The translations under genes and the position numbers were made by a program. 64,000 nt of DNA, from positions 472,604-536,603 of the forward strand of contig NZ_PEAY01000004.1 in assembly GCF_002807665.1 (NCBI RefSeq), written 5' to 3'. The notes under the pieces are model-generated. The model had not been told where the DNA came from, did no database searches, and saw only the letters and a list, made by a program, of their open reading frames with translations. The stretch's first letter is position 1, and each line of letters starts with the position of its first letter. Below, piece by piece: positions 17,658 through 26,308 of this stretch. The DNA is from Neoalteromonas facilis. GTDB taxonomy: Bacteria; Pseudomonadota; Gammaproteobacteria; Enterobacterales; Alteromonadaceae.

Positions 17658-18444
17658 GATCATTATTCTGGCGATTATTCAAGGGATCACTGAGTTTTTG
17701 CCAATTTCCAGTTCGGCTCACCTATTGTTGCCTGCAGAGTTATTAGATTGGCGTGCACAGGGTTTGGCCTTTGATGTGGCTGTTCATGTCGGCAGTTTAC
17801 TCGCAGTTTTGATTTATCTTCGTCAAGATGTCACACGTTTAACGATTGATTTCTTTCAGCATGGTTTTACCACTAAACAGACCGATGACAGTCGTTTAGC
17901 TTGGTCAATCGTCATTGCGACCCTACCTATTATTGTCATCGGATTCCTACTTAAAGACTGGATCGAACTCAATGCGCGCACCGCATTAGTCATGGCGGTG
18001 ACAACTATCGCGTTCGGCTTACTCCTGTGGTACGCCGACGCAACGGCTCGTCTAACACGAAAAATGTCGGAAATGCGTTGGGGGCAGGCCATTGTTATTG
18101 GCTTAGCGCAAATTTTAGCCTTGATCCCGGGAACATCACGTTCAGGTATTACTATGACGGCAAGCTTGATGCTCGGATTTGATCGAGAAAGTGCAGCAAG
18201 GTTTTCTTTTCTGTTGTCTATTCCGGCTATTTTAGGGGCTGGATTGCTATCCACGCTTGATCTGTTGAAGCAAGGGGATGGGGTTGATTGGACAGCGCTG
18301 TTTTATGGAGCTGGCTTTTCTTTTATCAGCGCTTATCTTTGTATATATCTATTTTTGCATTGGATTTCACGCATTGGCATGCTGCCATTTGTCATTTACC
18401 GATTGGCATTGGGTGTTATCCTGTTGTGGTTTGTGTTTGGTTAA
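17644..18444 (+). CDS. uppP: Undecaprenyl-diphosphatase (UppP/BacA)
   Basis: 266 residues, about eight membrane segments (E. coli 273). It removes a phosphate from undecaprenyl diphosphate so the lipid carrier can be reused in peptidoglycan and polysaccharide synthesis. The signatures are present: GITEFLPISSSAHLLL near the N-terminus and the second motif IPGTSRSGITMTASLMLGFDRESAARFSFLLSIPA (key residues PGTSRSG). It overlaps the end of folK by 14 bases, so it is in the same transcription unit. High levels in this family give bacitracin resistance. Confidence 0.97.
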   Translation: MTLFEIIILAIIQGITEFLPISSSAHLLLPAELLDWRAQGLAFDVAVHVGSLLAVLIYLRQDVTRLTIDFFQHGFTTKQTDDSRLAWSIVIATLPIIVIGFLLKDWIELNARTALVMAVTTIAFGLLLWYADATARLTRKMSEMRWGQAIVIGLAQILALIPGTSRSGITMTASLMLGFDRESAARFSFLLSIPAILGAGLLSTLDLLKQGDGVDWTALFYGAGFSFISAYLCIYLFLHWISRIGMLPFVIYRLALGVILLWFVFG

Positions 18445-18462
18445 CAGCGAAAAGGAAACCCG

Positions 18463-18831
18463 ATGAGCGAAACCATTTTTGACAAGATTATTGACCGTAG
18501 TATTCCGGCCGACATTATTTATGAAGACGAGTTAGCGCTTGCCTTCAATGATATCAATCCGCAAGCTCCTTACCACTTTTTAGTGATCCCAAAGAAACGT
18601 ATTGCAACGGTAAATGACATTGCCAAGGAAGATCGAGAACTGGTGGGGCATTTGTATTGGGTGGCTGCGCATATCGCAAACCAGAAAGGCTTTGCAGAAG
18701 AAGGTTATCGGACGGTTATGAATTGTAACGACTTCGGTGGCCAAACGGTCTATCACATTCACTTGCATGTATTGGCTGGGAAGTTAATGGGATGGCCGCC
18801 CTACACAGAACGGCCAAAAAAGTTAGAGTGA
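18463..18831 (+). CDS. hinT: HIT-family purine nucleoside phosphoramidase (HinT-like)
   Basis: 122 residues (E. coli HinT 119). The histidine triad is HIHLH, preceded by the GGQTVYHI block. The N-terminus ETIFDKIIDRSIPADIIYED with the ALAFNDINPQAPYHFLVIPK core is characteristic of the HinT branch. HinT hydrolyses adenosine phosphoramidates; its cellular role is only partly known. It begins 18 bases after uppP with an AAAGGA ribosome-binding site, and so probably ends the folB operon. It converges with the M49-like gene, with a one-base gap between stops. Confidence 0.93.
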   Translation: MSETIFDKIIDRSIPADIIYEDELALAFNDINPQAPYHFLVIPKKRIATVNDIAKEDRELVGHLYWVAAHIANQKGFAEEGYRTVMNCNDFGGQTVYHIHLHVLAGKLMGWPPYTERPKKLE

Positions 18832-18832
18832 T

Positions 18833-20527
18833 TTAGAGGCCGAGTACCTGTTTTCCCTGTTCAAAGTGAATATCGACCGGGATATTCGCTTTTGACAAGC
18901 GTTCTAAATCAGCGGCTAACTGCTCTTTGATAACCCCTTTGTCTGCTACTAGGTCAGCGACGCCTTGGTAATTTCCATCGCCCTGTAAAGTTAATATGGT
19001 GTTTGATAAGGCTGTAATGGCATCGTCCATTTTAGCCATATCGACACGATATTGACCTTCTTCATTGCGCGTAAATGCACCGTGTTCAGCAAAGAAATTA
19101 AACCGGATCATATTGGCTCTACCGTGGGCTGATGAGGCTCCAAATCGAACTGAACGGAAAATGCCAGCCATAAAGGTTGTGTAGTAGTCTTCCAACGTAC
19201 CTTCAGTAATTTCCCCACGCTCTAATAATTGTTGCACCATGTACAAACCCAGAATATCAGCCTTGCCTTCTTCTAGTGCTGAAGCATGCTCTTTCAAAGC
19301 GCCACGCACTGTGCCTTGGCCGTCTAGTGTATTTTTAATACCCAGGCCGTGAGCCACTTCATGGAACATGGTGTTGGCAAAGAAAGCATCAAATGTGATG
19401 TGCTTGCGCTGTTCAGGCACAATCAGCTCATCTGCTATAGGTACTAAAATATGATCAAACTTCGCACGCATAGCATTCTTAAGTTGCAAACGACGCGTTC
19501 CTTTCGCTAACTGCACTTCTTCGTCGTTTGGCAGGTTGATCGCAATTGTTTTGCTACCTGCATTGCTGTGACCTGCGTAATACACCACATCGTAAGCATT
19601 CAAGTCAGCGTTGGCACCTGGCATTTCCGCTTTGTATTCATCAGGTACTGGTAGCCCGGTTTGTAATGCAGGTAAGAAAGCGGCGAATTTAGCGAGGCGT
19701 TCGCTCCACGCGAGATCTTTAATCAACACGTAGGATTCAAATGCAGTTCGGTAACCGTAGAGCTGGTCTTCATAGGTTTCAATTGGACCTAATACCAGCT
19801 CAATAGGGTTGTTCTTCATGTCCATCCAAGCCATATCAGATGCTTGATATTGGTCCGTTAACAATGCATCAGCCCTTAGTTTCAGGTAGTTTGCAAATTC
19901 TGCATCATCAGCTAATTCTGATGCTTGCAAAAGGAGGTCGGCAGTCGCCTTTAATTCAGGGGCGAAGGCTTCAGAGTAGGGGACGGAGATCAATGCGCCT
20001 AAGTCGTTGCGCACTACCATACTGTATAAGCCAGCTTTGTCAGCAAAGTCAGCAGATTCGAATTCTTCTTTGCTCATGTCGCTGGGGTAAAATTGTGCGC
20101 CAGCAGGCTTACTATCAAAACCACTTAAGAATACTTCATCACCGGCTAGTCTATCCCATGGACCGTAGTTTATGGTTGCGAAATGGCGAACTTCGGCATC
20201 GCTGATTGAGTCTAAAAATGCTTGTTTGTTGGTACCAAAAGCTTGTTTCCAGAATAAATCATCCATGATCACAGACGCGTCAATTAACAAACCAAGCATT
20301 TGTTTTTGATTATCGCTTAAGTGAGACAAGTCTGATGTCAGTGACACGGGGTAGTAAATAGACAAGCGTTCACGCTGACCTAAATAGGCCACCTCTGATT
20401 GTGTTTCTGTTGGTGTTTGGGCCTGCGGAGCGCTTTCATTTTTTGTGGCTGGTGAGCAAGCAGCAATCGTCAAGCACGCAAGTGCGATACCTGTGCTGAG
20501 TAAAGGGTGTTTAAATGCAAATTTCAC
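18833..20527 (-). CDS. M49-like (dipeptidyl-peptidase III related) zinc peptidase, lipoprotein
   Basis: 564 residues. The N-terminus is a lipoprotein signal with lipobox LTIAAC (Cys24), so the enzyme should be anchored in the periplasm or outer membrane. The zinc motif HEVAHGLG is near residue 388, followed about 30 residues later by EEGKADILGL, matching the HExxxH...EExxAE arrangement of M49 enzymes but with the shorter HExxH spacing of the bacterial branch. Such enzymes are annotated as DPP III family or Zn-dependent hydrolases, and the substrate is not established. It is a single gene, convergent with hinT, with a 326-base upstream region. Confidence 0.8.
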   Translation of the reverse strand: MKFAFKHPLLSTGIALACLTIAACSPATKNESAPQAQTPTETQSEVAYLGQRERLSIYYPVSLTSDLSHLSDNQKQMLGLLIDASVIMDDLFWKQAFGTNKQAFLDSISDAEVRHFATINYGPWDRLAGDEVFLSGFDSKPAGAQFYPSDMSKEEFESADFADKAGLYSMVVRNDLGALISVPYSEAFAPELKATADLLLQASELADDAEFANYLKLRADALLTDQYQASDMAWMDMKNNPIELVLGPIETYEDQLYGYRTAFESYVLIKDLAWSERLAKFAAFLPALQTGLPVPDEYKAEMPGANADLNAYDVVYYAGHSNAGSKTIAINLPNDEEVQLAKGTRRLQLKNAMRAKFDHILVPIADELIVPEQRKHITFDAFFANTMFHEVAHGLGIKNTLDGQGTVRGALKEHASALEEGKADILGLYMVQQLLERGEITEGTLEDYYTTFMAGIFRSVRFGASSAHGRANMIRFNFFAEHGAFTRNEEGQYRVDMAKMDDAITALSNTILTLQGDGNYQGVADLVADKGVIKEQLAADLERLSKANIPVDIHFEQGKQVLGL

Positions 20528-20853
20528 GGTTAGTTCTCTGGTTGTCGTTATCGTTATAAGTAGGCCTTACAGCATAACCTATTTGCTAATTTGATGTGAA
20601 TCTCGCGAGTTATGTTTTTAAAACATCAAAAACACATGATCTTGTTAGCTGTGGCTTTTGTATTGAGTTTTTAAACCTCTGAAATGTAAACGAGAAGTAG
20701 CGGCTGACAGATAAAAATATGCAAAGTGTCAGATACTTGATAAAGATCATAATTCTGTATGACTTAGCGATTGACTGTCGGAGTAGATCGTTTACGCTAT
20801 AAACAGTATAGATCAGTCATCTTCGCCCTTGTGCGGTTAATTAAGGCAAAATC
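20528..20853. other. 326-base divergent promoter region
   Basis: It lies between the M49-like lipoprotein (minus) and the HDOD gene (plus). No coding stretch is seen. Sigma-70-like hexamers occur toward the HDOD side (TTGACT at 20771, A/T-rich TATAAA/TATAGA near 20799-20812), but none is spaced well enough to call a promoter firmly. Confidence 0.4.
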
Positions 20854-21690
20854 ATGTCAACACAAAATGCGCTGTTAACAATCCTTACCGAAAAAATTAA
20901 TAACGATACCTTGGTACTTCCAACACTTCCTGCGATTGCATTGAAAGTGAGGAAAGCTGCTGACGATCCGGAAATAAACCTAAATGCGATGTCTGATGTG
21001 ATATCTCAAGATCCGTCACTGAGTGCTCGCATGATTAAGATCTCGAACAGTGCGTATATGGGTCGTACCGTTAAGGTCAGTTCGGTAAGCCAGGCCGTTA
21101 CGCGAATTGGTCTGCGCCAAATTAAAAATATCGCGACCGCATTGGCAATGGAGCAGCTTTTTGTCTCTAAGAATGAAGTCGTTGCAGAGTACCTCAAGCG
21201 CGAATGGGACAAGACAGTCGATATCACCGCTAATAGTATGGCGGCATTGCAAATGTATATTCAGCGTACCAAGAAGCGCGAACTTACTCTTGATTCAGCA
21301 ACGTTGGCTGCACTGGTATCGAAGATTGGCGTATTGCCTATCTTGACTGAAGCTGAACGCCACGCAGAGGTCTTTGCGAACCCTACCTTCCTTGAAGATG
21401 CGATTGACAAAATGTCAGGGAAAATTGGTTCAGCCATCATGAATGCATGGGGCTTTTCGCAAGAATTTGTTGAAGTGGCAGCTTCTTGGAAGGATTTGTC
21501 GGTCTTACCTGAGAAACTGACGTATCTTGATTTCGTGCGTGTTGGTGCAGCGGTTAGTGGTCATATGGAAGGTCAAAAAGACGCGGTATTTAATTTGGCG
21601 CTTCAACGCGATGTTCTTGCAGACTTGAAAGAATTAGATTCAGATGAGTTCCAAGAAATGCGTAACAACGCAAAAGTTATATTTTCTTGA
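20854..21690 (+). CDS. HDOD-domain protein
   Basis: 278 residues forming a single HDOD domain, a catalytically dead relative of HD phosphohydrolases found in bacterial signalling proteins. The typical opening LPTLPAIALKVRKAADDP is followed by ISQDPSLSARMIKISNSA and SVSQAVTRIGLRQIKNIA, the signature of the first half. The HD motif itself is degenerate. The protein has no attached receiver, GGDEF or kinase domain, so its partner is unknown; HDOD proteins often act in motility, competence or biofilm control. A clear ATG at 20854 follows the AAGG-containing sequence. Confidence 0.88.
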   Translation: MSTQNALLTILTEKINNDTLVLPTLPAIALKVRKAADDPEINLNAMSDVISQDPSLSARMIKISNSAYMGRTVKVSSVSQAVTRIGLRQIKNIATALAMEQLFVSKNEVVAEYLKREWDKTVDITANSMAALQMYIQRTKKRELTLDSATLAALVSKIGVLPILTEAERHAEVFANPTFLEDAIDKMSGKIGSAIMNAWGFSQEFVEVAASWKDLSVLPEKLTYLDFVRVGAAVSGHMEGQKDAVFNLALQRDVLADLKELDSDEFQEMRNNAKVIFS

Positions 21691-21819
21691 TGAAATCGCA
21701 AGCTGCTGTGCTTAGCCATAGCGGCTTTATACGATTTCAGTAATAGTGATCGAGATTGCATTTAACCTCATAAATATTGATTATATATTGACGGCGGTTT
21801 GTTCGCATTGAGGTTGAAA

Positions 21820-22647
21820 ATGCCCAGAGCTAGTAGTTTTTTAGCGTTTGTCGGGTTAATTGGGTTGGTTTTGCTACCAGCCAATGCCACTGCGAACGCA
21901 TCGCAAAAGCCCCTACGGTTCTATTCAGAGCTCGTTGCACCCTACTATTGGCTTGATGAATCAGGCACACCACAAGGCGCTGCTATTGATCTCGCTGAAG
22001 CATTATTAAACGCCACACATCTACCCGGGACGGTTTCACATTTACCTTGGGCAAGAGCATTTCATGAAGCGCAAAACCGCCCGGATATCGTGTTACTAAC
22101 CGCATTGAAAACAACAGCCAGAGTGCCTGAATTGCAATGGATTGGCAAAGTCGGTGTTGCCGAAGCTTATTTAATTGGTGTCAACGATGGTATTGACAGC
22201 ATTAGCGACTTAGAGCAAGCCAAATCGCTGAGGATTGCCACTATTCGAGGTTATGGCTCTGCGAGATATTTGCAGGAGCATGGCTTTGTTGAAGGTGAAA
22301 ACCTGGATCTGTTTGTGCGGATTGATCAACTTTGGTCGATGTTATATCGCCACCGGGTTGATGCGGTGTTGATGAACCTAACAACCAGTCCATTTGAAAT
22401 TGCTGAAGCGGGATTGGATCCAAATAAAATCAAACCATTGTTGGCGATAGATGCGCTAACGGTCGATTTGGAAATGGCCACGGGGCATCAAACACCAACC
22501 GCAACAGTGGAGGTGTTACGCAAAGGGCTAGAAACACTGAAACAGTCAGGCGAATATCAGGCGATTATGGCAAGGTGGGGGTTAAAGTATGATCACCCGC
22601 CGCTAAACGACGGGGAATCTACATCTTCATCGAGCCCTGGGCGTTAG
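21820..22647 (+). CDS. Periplasmic solute-binding protein, family 3
   Basis: About 275 residues with a signal peptide ending near ANA-SQ (about residues 1-27). The opening strand KPLRFYSELVAPYYWLDESG and the GAAIDLAEALL block match SBP family 3 (amino-acid-binding type). No permease or ATPase gene is nearby, as is common for lone family 3 proteins in Alteromonadales, which may feed sensors instead of transporters. Start ATG 21820 is preceded by GAGG with six-base spacing; a TTG at 21799 gives a longer, less likely form. Its stop overlaps the rdgC stop region by four bases. The ligand cannot be predicted. Confidence 0.8.
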   Translation: MPRASSFLAFVGLIGLVLLPANATANASQKPLRFYSELVAPYYWLDESGTPQGAAIDLAEALLNATHLPGTVSHLPWARAFHEAQNRPDIVLLTALKTTARVPELQWIGKVGVAEAYLIGVNDGIDSISDLEQAKSLRIATIRGYGSARYLQEHGFVEGENLDLFVRIDQLWSMLYRHRVDAVLMNLTTSPFEIAEAGLDPNKIKPLLAIDALTVDLEMATGHQTPTATVEVLRKGLETLKQSGEYQAIMARWGLKYDHPPLNDGESTSSSSPGR

Positions 22648-23561
22648 GCCTCGGTATCGTTTAATTCGAACATTTCTATCATAGCATCGATAAACGCAAT
22701 AATTTCGCCAGACATCAAGGCAAAGTCAGCATCTAACTTGGCAGCTAACTCATCCTTGGGTATATCGGCATTCTGCTCTTTGACCACATCCGTGAACTTA
22801 AGGCGTTTTACCGCGCCATCTTCTTGAATAACACATTGTAAACGCTCGTCCCATTCAATCGCGACCTTCTGCATTAACTTACCGGCGTCAATGTGTTGCT
22901 TGATTTCATCACTGAACAAATCCTGATTTTTACAACGAATGATGGCGCCATCGTCACTGACAGACTTGAATTCAGCTTCTTCTTGCAGAATGACTTTTAA
23001 TGGCGGTTTATCACTGACCCAATCAGTTAGTTGGCTTTGCAGGCTTTGGCGCACCAATGGCACTACAGGCAATGACTCCAACGCCTTTCTGACGTGTGCC
23101 AAAAATGCTTCAGCGGCACCGTCACCGCTCGCATTGACGACAACTAGATTATCCTGAGTGGCGATAAACCCGTGGGTATAAGTATTTTTAGTGAACGCTT
23201 GTGGCAGCAAGCGAGTGATTATTTCCTGACGCAAATCCGATTGCGCTTTTTTACCCACCGGGCTGCCCGTTTGTGCTTCAATATCGGCGACTTTTTCAGC
23301 TAACTCCGCATTGACGACAGCAGCAGGCAATAAGCGCTCTTGCTTCTTCAAACAAATCCAGTAGCGGCCTTCAACTGCATGACACAGCATGGTCGCATTA
23401 CGCATGCCTGATGCAGCGAATGGCGGTTCGAAACCCATTGTTGCAGTTTCTTGTTTACCACAGGGTCTAAATGCGAACTCAGCAAGCGCGGATTCAACCG
23501 ATTCTTGGTCGAGGGATAAAGGAGATGTTAGGCGATAAGCCTTGAGATTTTTAAACCACAT
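22644..23561 (-). CDS. rdgC: Recombination-associated protein RdgC
   Basis: 305 residues (E. coli RdgC 303). RdgC is a ring-shaped dimer that binds DNA and restrains RecA. The N-terminus MWFKNLKAYRLTSPL and the following AFRPCGKQETATMGFEPP block are diagnostic, and DNLVVVNASG and IDWDERLQ-like positions (VAIEWDERL) also fit. The C-terminal acidic helix matches the family. It is convergent with the solute-binding protein gene (four-base overlap of the two 3' ends), and stands alone as a transcription unit. Confidence 0.95.
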   Translation of the reverse strand: MWFKNLKAYRLTSPLSLDQESVESALAEFAFRPCGKQETATMGFEPPFAASGMRNATMLCHAVEGRYWICLKKQERLLPAAVVNAELAEKVADIEAQTGSPVGKKAQSDLRQEIITRLLPQAFTKNTYTHGFIATQDNLVVVNASGDGAAEAFLAHVRKALESLPVVPLVRQSLQSQLTDWVSDKPPLKVILQEEAEFKSVSDDGAIIRCKNQDLFSDEIKQHIDAGKLMQKVAIEWDERLQCVIQEDGAVKRLKFTDVVKEQNADIPKDELAAKLDADFALMSGEIIAFIDAMIEMFELNDTEA

Positions 23562-23652
23562 TAATCTTTATTCTTAGGGGAATTAACAGGGCGAGCATCC
23601 TATCACAGGCGCCCGTGTTTTGTCGTTGAAGAGCAGAGTTTTTGCTGAAGGA

Positions 23653-25377
23653 TTATCGTTGTGGGAAACGAATCACATATTCTAGGCCTTTGCCAGGCTC
23701 TGAATGGGCTTCAATTTGGCCATTAAGTGTTTGGGTAACCAAGTTATAAATAATATGCGTACCCAAGCCACTGCCACCTTTCGCTCGCTTTGTGGTGAAA
23801 AAGGCATCAAACAAAGCGTCTAAATGTTCAGCCTTTAAACCAATACCATCATCGGAATAGCGTAATTCAATATCATCATCGACTTGGCTGACCTTTATAT
23901 TAATCGTTCCTTTGACCTGATGCTCAAAGCCATGCGTAACTGAGTTCATGACTAAGTTGGTGACAATTTGCGCAATGGCGCCTGGTGCACAAAATATCGT
24001 CAAATTCGGATCGCACTCGACGTTAATAATATGCTTTGCATGCTTAAAGCTGGGTTTGAGTGATTGGATGATTTCGTTCAAGTAGTCGAGCAAGTTAATA
24101 TTGCGCTCTGCTTCACTGGTTTGATCCACTGCAACTTGTTTAAAACTGGCAATCAATTCGGAAGCACGATTGAGATTGTTCATCAACAATACAGAGGTCT
24201 GTCGAGCTTCCTCAATGAAACTGTTGAGTTGTGACTGAGTGATAGATTTCTCTTCAAAAGCTTCCTGCAGTTTGTCTATGCGCTCCTGCAGGAAACTGGC
24301 CGCTGTTACACCGACGCCAAGCGGCGTATTCACATCATGGGCAATACCGGCGACAAGACCTCCAAGCGATGCCATGCGTTCAGATTCTATCAGTTGCGTT
24401 TGTGCCGCTTGCAGGGTATCCATTGAACTGGCTAACTCATCATTACGTTTACGCAGCTCTTGTTCTACATATTGTCTGTTATCAATTTCTTGGCGCAAAT
24501 CTAATTGTTTACTGAGCAGTTCGTCTTTTTGAGCTTCTAAGTCCAACATGATTTGGCTCATAGCGGCTGTTTTCTTTGCCACTTCCTGTTCTAAAAGCAG
24601 ATTCTGATCATCTAATTTTCGATTCGCTCGCTGCAATTCAGCTTGTGTTTGATGTAGTTTTTCCTGAGATGTGATCAAGTCATCAATAACGTGGTTATAC
24701 GATAACTGAAGTTGCTTTAATTCGTTGTCATCTTCCAGTGATAAATCGAGTTTACTTTCCTCTAAATTGTTCTGGTCGAAATTCTGCATCTGCTCAGTCA
24801 CGCTATTAAGCGGTACAGACAGCATTTTTCTAAAGGCGGTAACAAAGAGGAATATCAAGAACGCGGTTTTTACCATGGCATTACCGATCAAGAAGAAAAT
24901 ACCGACTTCAATCCGATCTAAGACAATTTCAAAACTAGAGTAGAGCGTTACATCACCGACTTGTGATTGACGCCCTGAAAACTCAAAAACGAGCGGGAAA
25001 CTGTAGCCAAACAAACCGCCTTGGTGGTTACGTAACCCTTCAAGGCCAATGGCAGCGGCTATTTGTGGGGCTGTTCGGCCTAAATCGACCACGTAAGTGC
25101 CGGCTTCATCACGGATTTGCACACCCTCTACAATTGGTAGTTCCATGAGGCCTTGTGCTATTGATATCGCTTGAGGTGTGTTCAATTCCCATATTGCGCG
25201 GGTTAAACTGTCACTGAAAGTACTGCGCAAGGTTTGCAGTTCGTCTTCGATTTGGCCCTTAGTACTGGCGTACTCGGCAATAATCTGGGTCACGGTTACG
25301 ACTAACGTTAAAACGAAGTATACTGAAAATACCCGTGTTAATAGCTTTCGAGAAAGGCTAGGGGACCCCAACGACAT
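23653..25377 (-). CDS. Membrane sensor histidine kinase (orphan)
   Basis: 574 residues from ATG 25377. TM1 is about residues 11-32, a periplasmic sensor of about 140 residues follows, then TM2 near residue 165 and a HAMP-like linker. A long coiled coil spans roughly residues 220-325 (SQEKLHQTQAELQRANRKLD and on). The phospho-acceptor motif is IAHDVNTPLG with His347. The ATPase domain has N box LVMNSVTHGF, DDGIGL and the G2 box GGSGLGTHI. There is no receiver domain. The gene is divergent from phoB, sharing a roughly 205-base region, but its response regulator is not evident; phoB has its own partner phoR. An in-frame upstream extension to 25485 lacks support. Confidence 0.88.
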   Translation of the reverse strand: MSLGSPSLSRKLLTRVFSVYFVLTLVVTVTQIIAEYASTKGQIEDELQTLRSTFSDSLTRAIWELNTPQAISIAQGLMELPIVEGVQIRDEAGTYVVDLGRTAPQIAAAIGLEGLRNHQGGLFGYSFPLVFEFSGRQSQVGDVTLYSSFEIVLDRIEVGIFFLIGNAMVKTAFLIFLFVTAFRKMLSVPLNSVTEQMQNFDQNNLEESKLDLSLEDDNELKQLQLSYNHVIDDLITSQEKLHQTQAELQRANRKLDDQNLLLEQEVAKKTAAMSQIMLDLEAQKDELLSKQLDLRQEIDNRQYVEQELRKRNDELASSMDTLQAAQTQLIESERMASLGGLVAGIAHDVNTPLGVGVTAASFLQERIDKLQEAFEEKSITQSQLNSFIEEARQTSVLLMNNLNRASELIASFKQVAVDQTSEAERNINLLDYLNEIIQSLKPSFKHAKHIINVECDPNLTIFCAPGAIAQIVTNLVMNSVTHGFEHQVKGTINIKVSQVDDDIELRYSDDGIGLKAEHLDALFDAFFTTKRAKGGSGLGTHIIYNLVTQTLNGQIEAHSEPGKGLEYVIRFPQR

Positions 25378-25518
25378 AGCTTCCTTATCATCTCGATGTT
25401 TTGATATGTTAATTTGAAGAATATGCGCAAATGTTTCAATTAACAAGGTTTGCTGTTGAAAGTTTAAACAAAGTTGAAAAATCAACCAATGTGAAGCCTT
25501 GACTTAGGAATTGTTTCA

Positions 25519-25536
25519 TTTTAATAAAACTGTCAT
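25519..25536 (+). promoter_or_regulatory. PhoB box upstream of phoB
   Basis: Half-sites TTTTAAT and CTGTCAT flank the spacer AAAA. The second half-site is a perfect PhoB half-site; the first is degenerate. The hexamer AATAAT at 25547-25552 lies 10 bases beyond the box, the spacing expected for PhoB acting in place of a -35 element. It suggests autoregulation of phoBR-pstS. It shares the 16-mer TAATAAAACTGTCATA with the box in front of the TonB operon. Confidence 0.7.
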
Positions 25537-25582
25537 ACAGTATCTCAATAATAGCGGCGTTTTTATGAACAGAGCGACAAGA

Positions 25583-26272
25583 ATGTCTAGAACAGTGTTA
25601 CTGGTTGAAGATGAAGCGCCGATCCGCGAAATGCTAAAATTGGTGCTAGAACAAGCGGGTTTCAGAACTGAAGAAGCCGAAGACTTTGATATAGCCCAAG
25701 AGAAAATCAAAGAGCCTTATCCTGATCTAATCCTTTTGGATTGGATGTTACCGGGAGGCAGCGGTGTGCAATTAGCGAAAAGTCTAAAACAGCATGATTT
25801 TACTCGAGAAATCCCGGTGATCATGTTGACTGCACGCGGTGAAGAGGATGATAAGATCAGAGGTCTTGATGCTGGTGCTGATGATTACATTACCAAACCG
25901 TTTTCGCCAAAAGAGTTAGTTGCACGCATCAAAGCGGTTATGCGCAGAGTAACGCCTACCAGTAAAGAAGAACCCATCGAATTTAATAGCTTGATATTAG
26001 AGCCAGTGTCACACCGTGTAACAGCCAATGGCGATGCCGTTGACATGGGACCGACGGAATTTAAATTGCTGCATTTCTTTATGACGCACCCTGAACGCGT
26101 CTACAGTCGTGAACAGCTATTGGATAATGTGTGGGGCACCAACGTGTATGTAGAAGATCGAACTGTCGATGTGCATATTCGCCGTTTACGCAAAGCGATT
26201 GGTGGGCATGGGCATGATGATATGATCCAAACAGTCCGCGGCGCAGGTTATCGTTTTTCAGCTAAAATTTGA
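25583..26272 (+). CDS. phoB: Phosphate regulon response regulator PhoB
   Basis: 229 residues from ATG 25583, the same length as E. coli PhoB. The receiver domain has the acidic pair Glu9/Asp10, phospho-acceptor Asp53 ([10 protein letters not shown]), the Thr/Ser switch ([10 protein letters not shown]) and the conserved Lys (DYITKPFSP). The C-terminal OmpR-type winged helix carries [26 protein letters not shown] and the recognition-helix region [14 protein letters not shown]. It activates phosphate-starvation genes. An in-frame upstream ATG at 25565 is less consistent with the family. The gene is followed by phoR after 36 bases and preceded by a PhoB box. Confidence 0.96.
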   Translation: MSRTVLLVEDEAPIREMLKLVLEQAGFRTEEAEDFDIAQEKIKEPYPDLILLDWMLPGGSGVQLAKSLKQHDFTREIPVIMLTARGEEDDKIRGLDAGADDYITKPFSPKELVARIKAVMRRVTPTSKEEPIEFNSLILEPVSHRVTANGDAVDMGPTEFKLLHFFMTHPERVYSREQLLDNVWGTNVYVEDRTVDVHIRRLRKAIGGHGHDDMIQTVRGAGYRFSAKI

Positions 26273-26308
26273 TCACTGGCTTGCTAGGAACTTAGTTCTG
26301 AGGTTGAT

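Noticed and set aside
25378-25582. PhoB control of the histidine kinase as a firm call
   Set aside because: The box is oriented and spaced for phoB. Its effect on the divergent gene cannot be judged from sequence, so it is listed only as a question.
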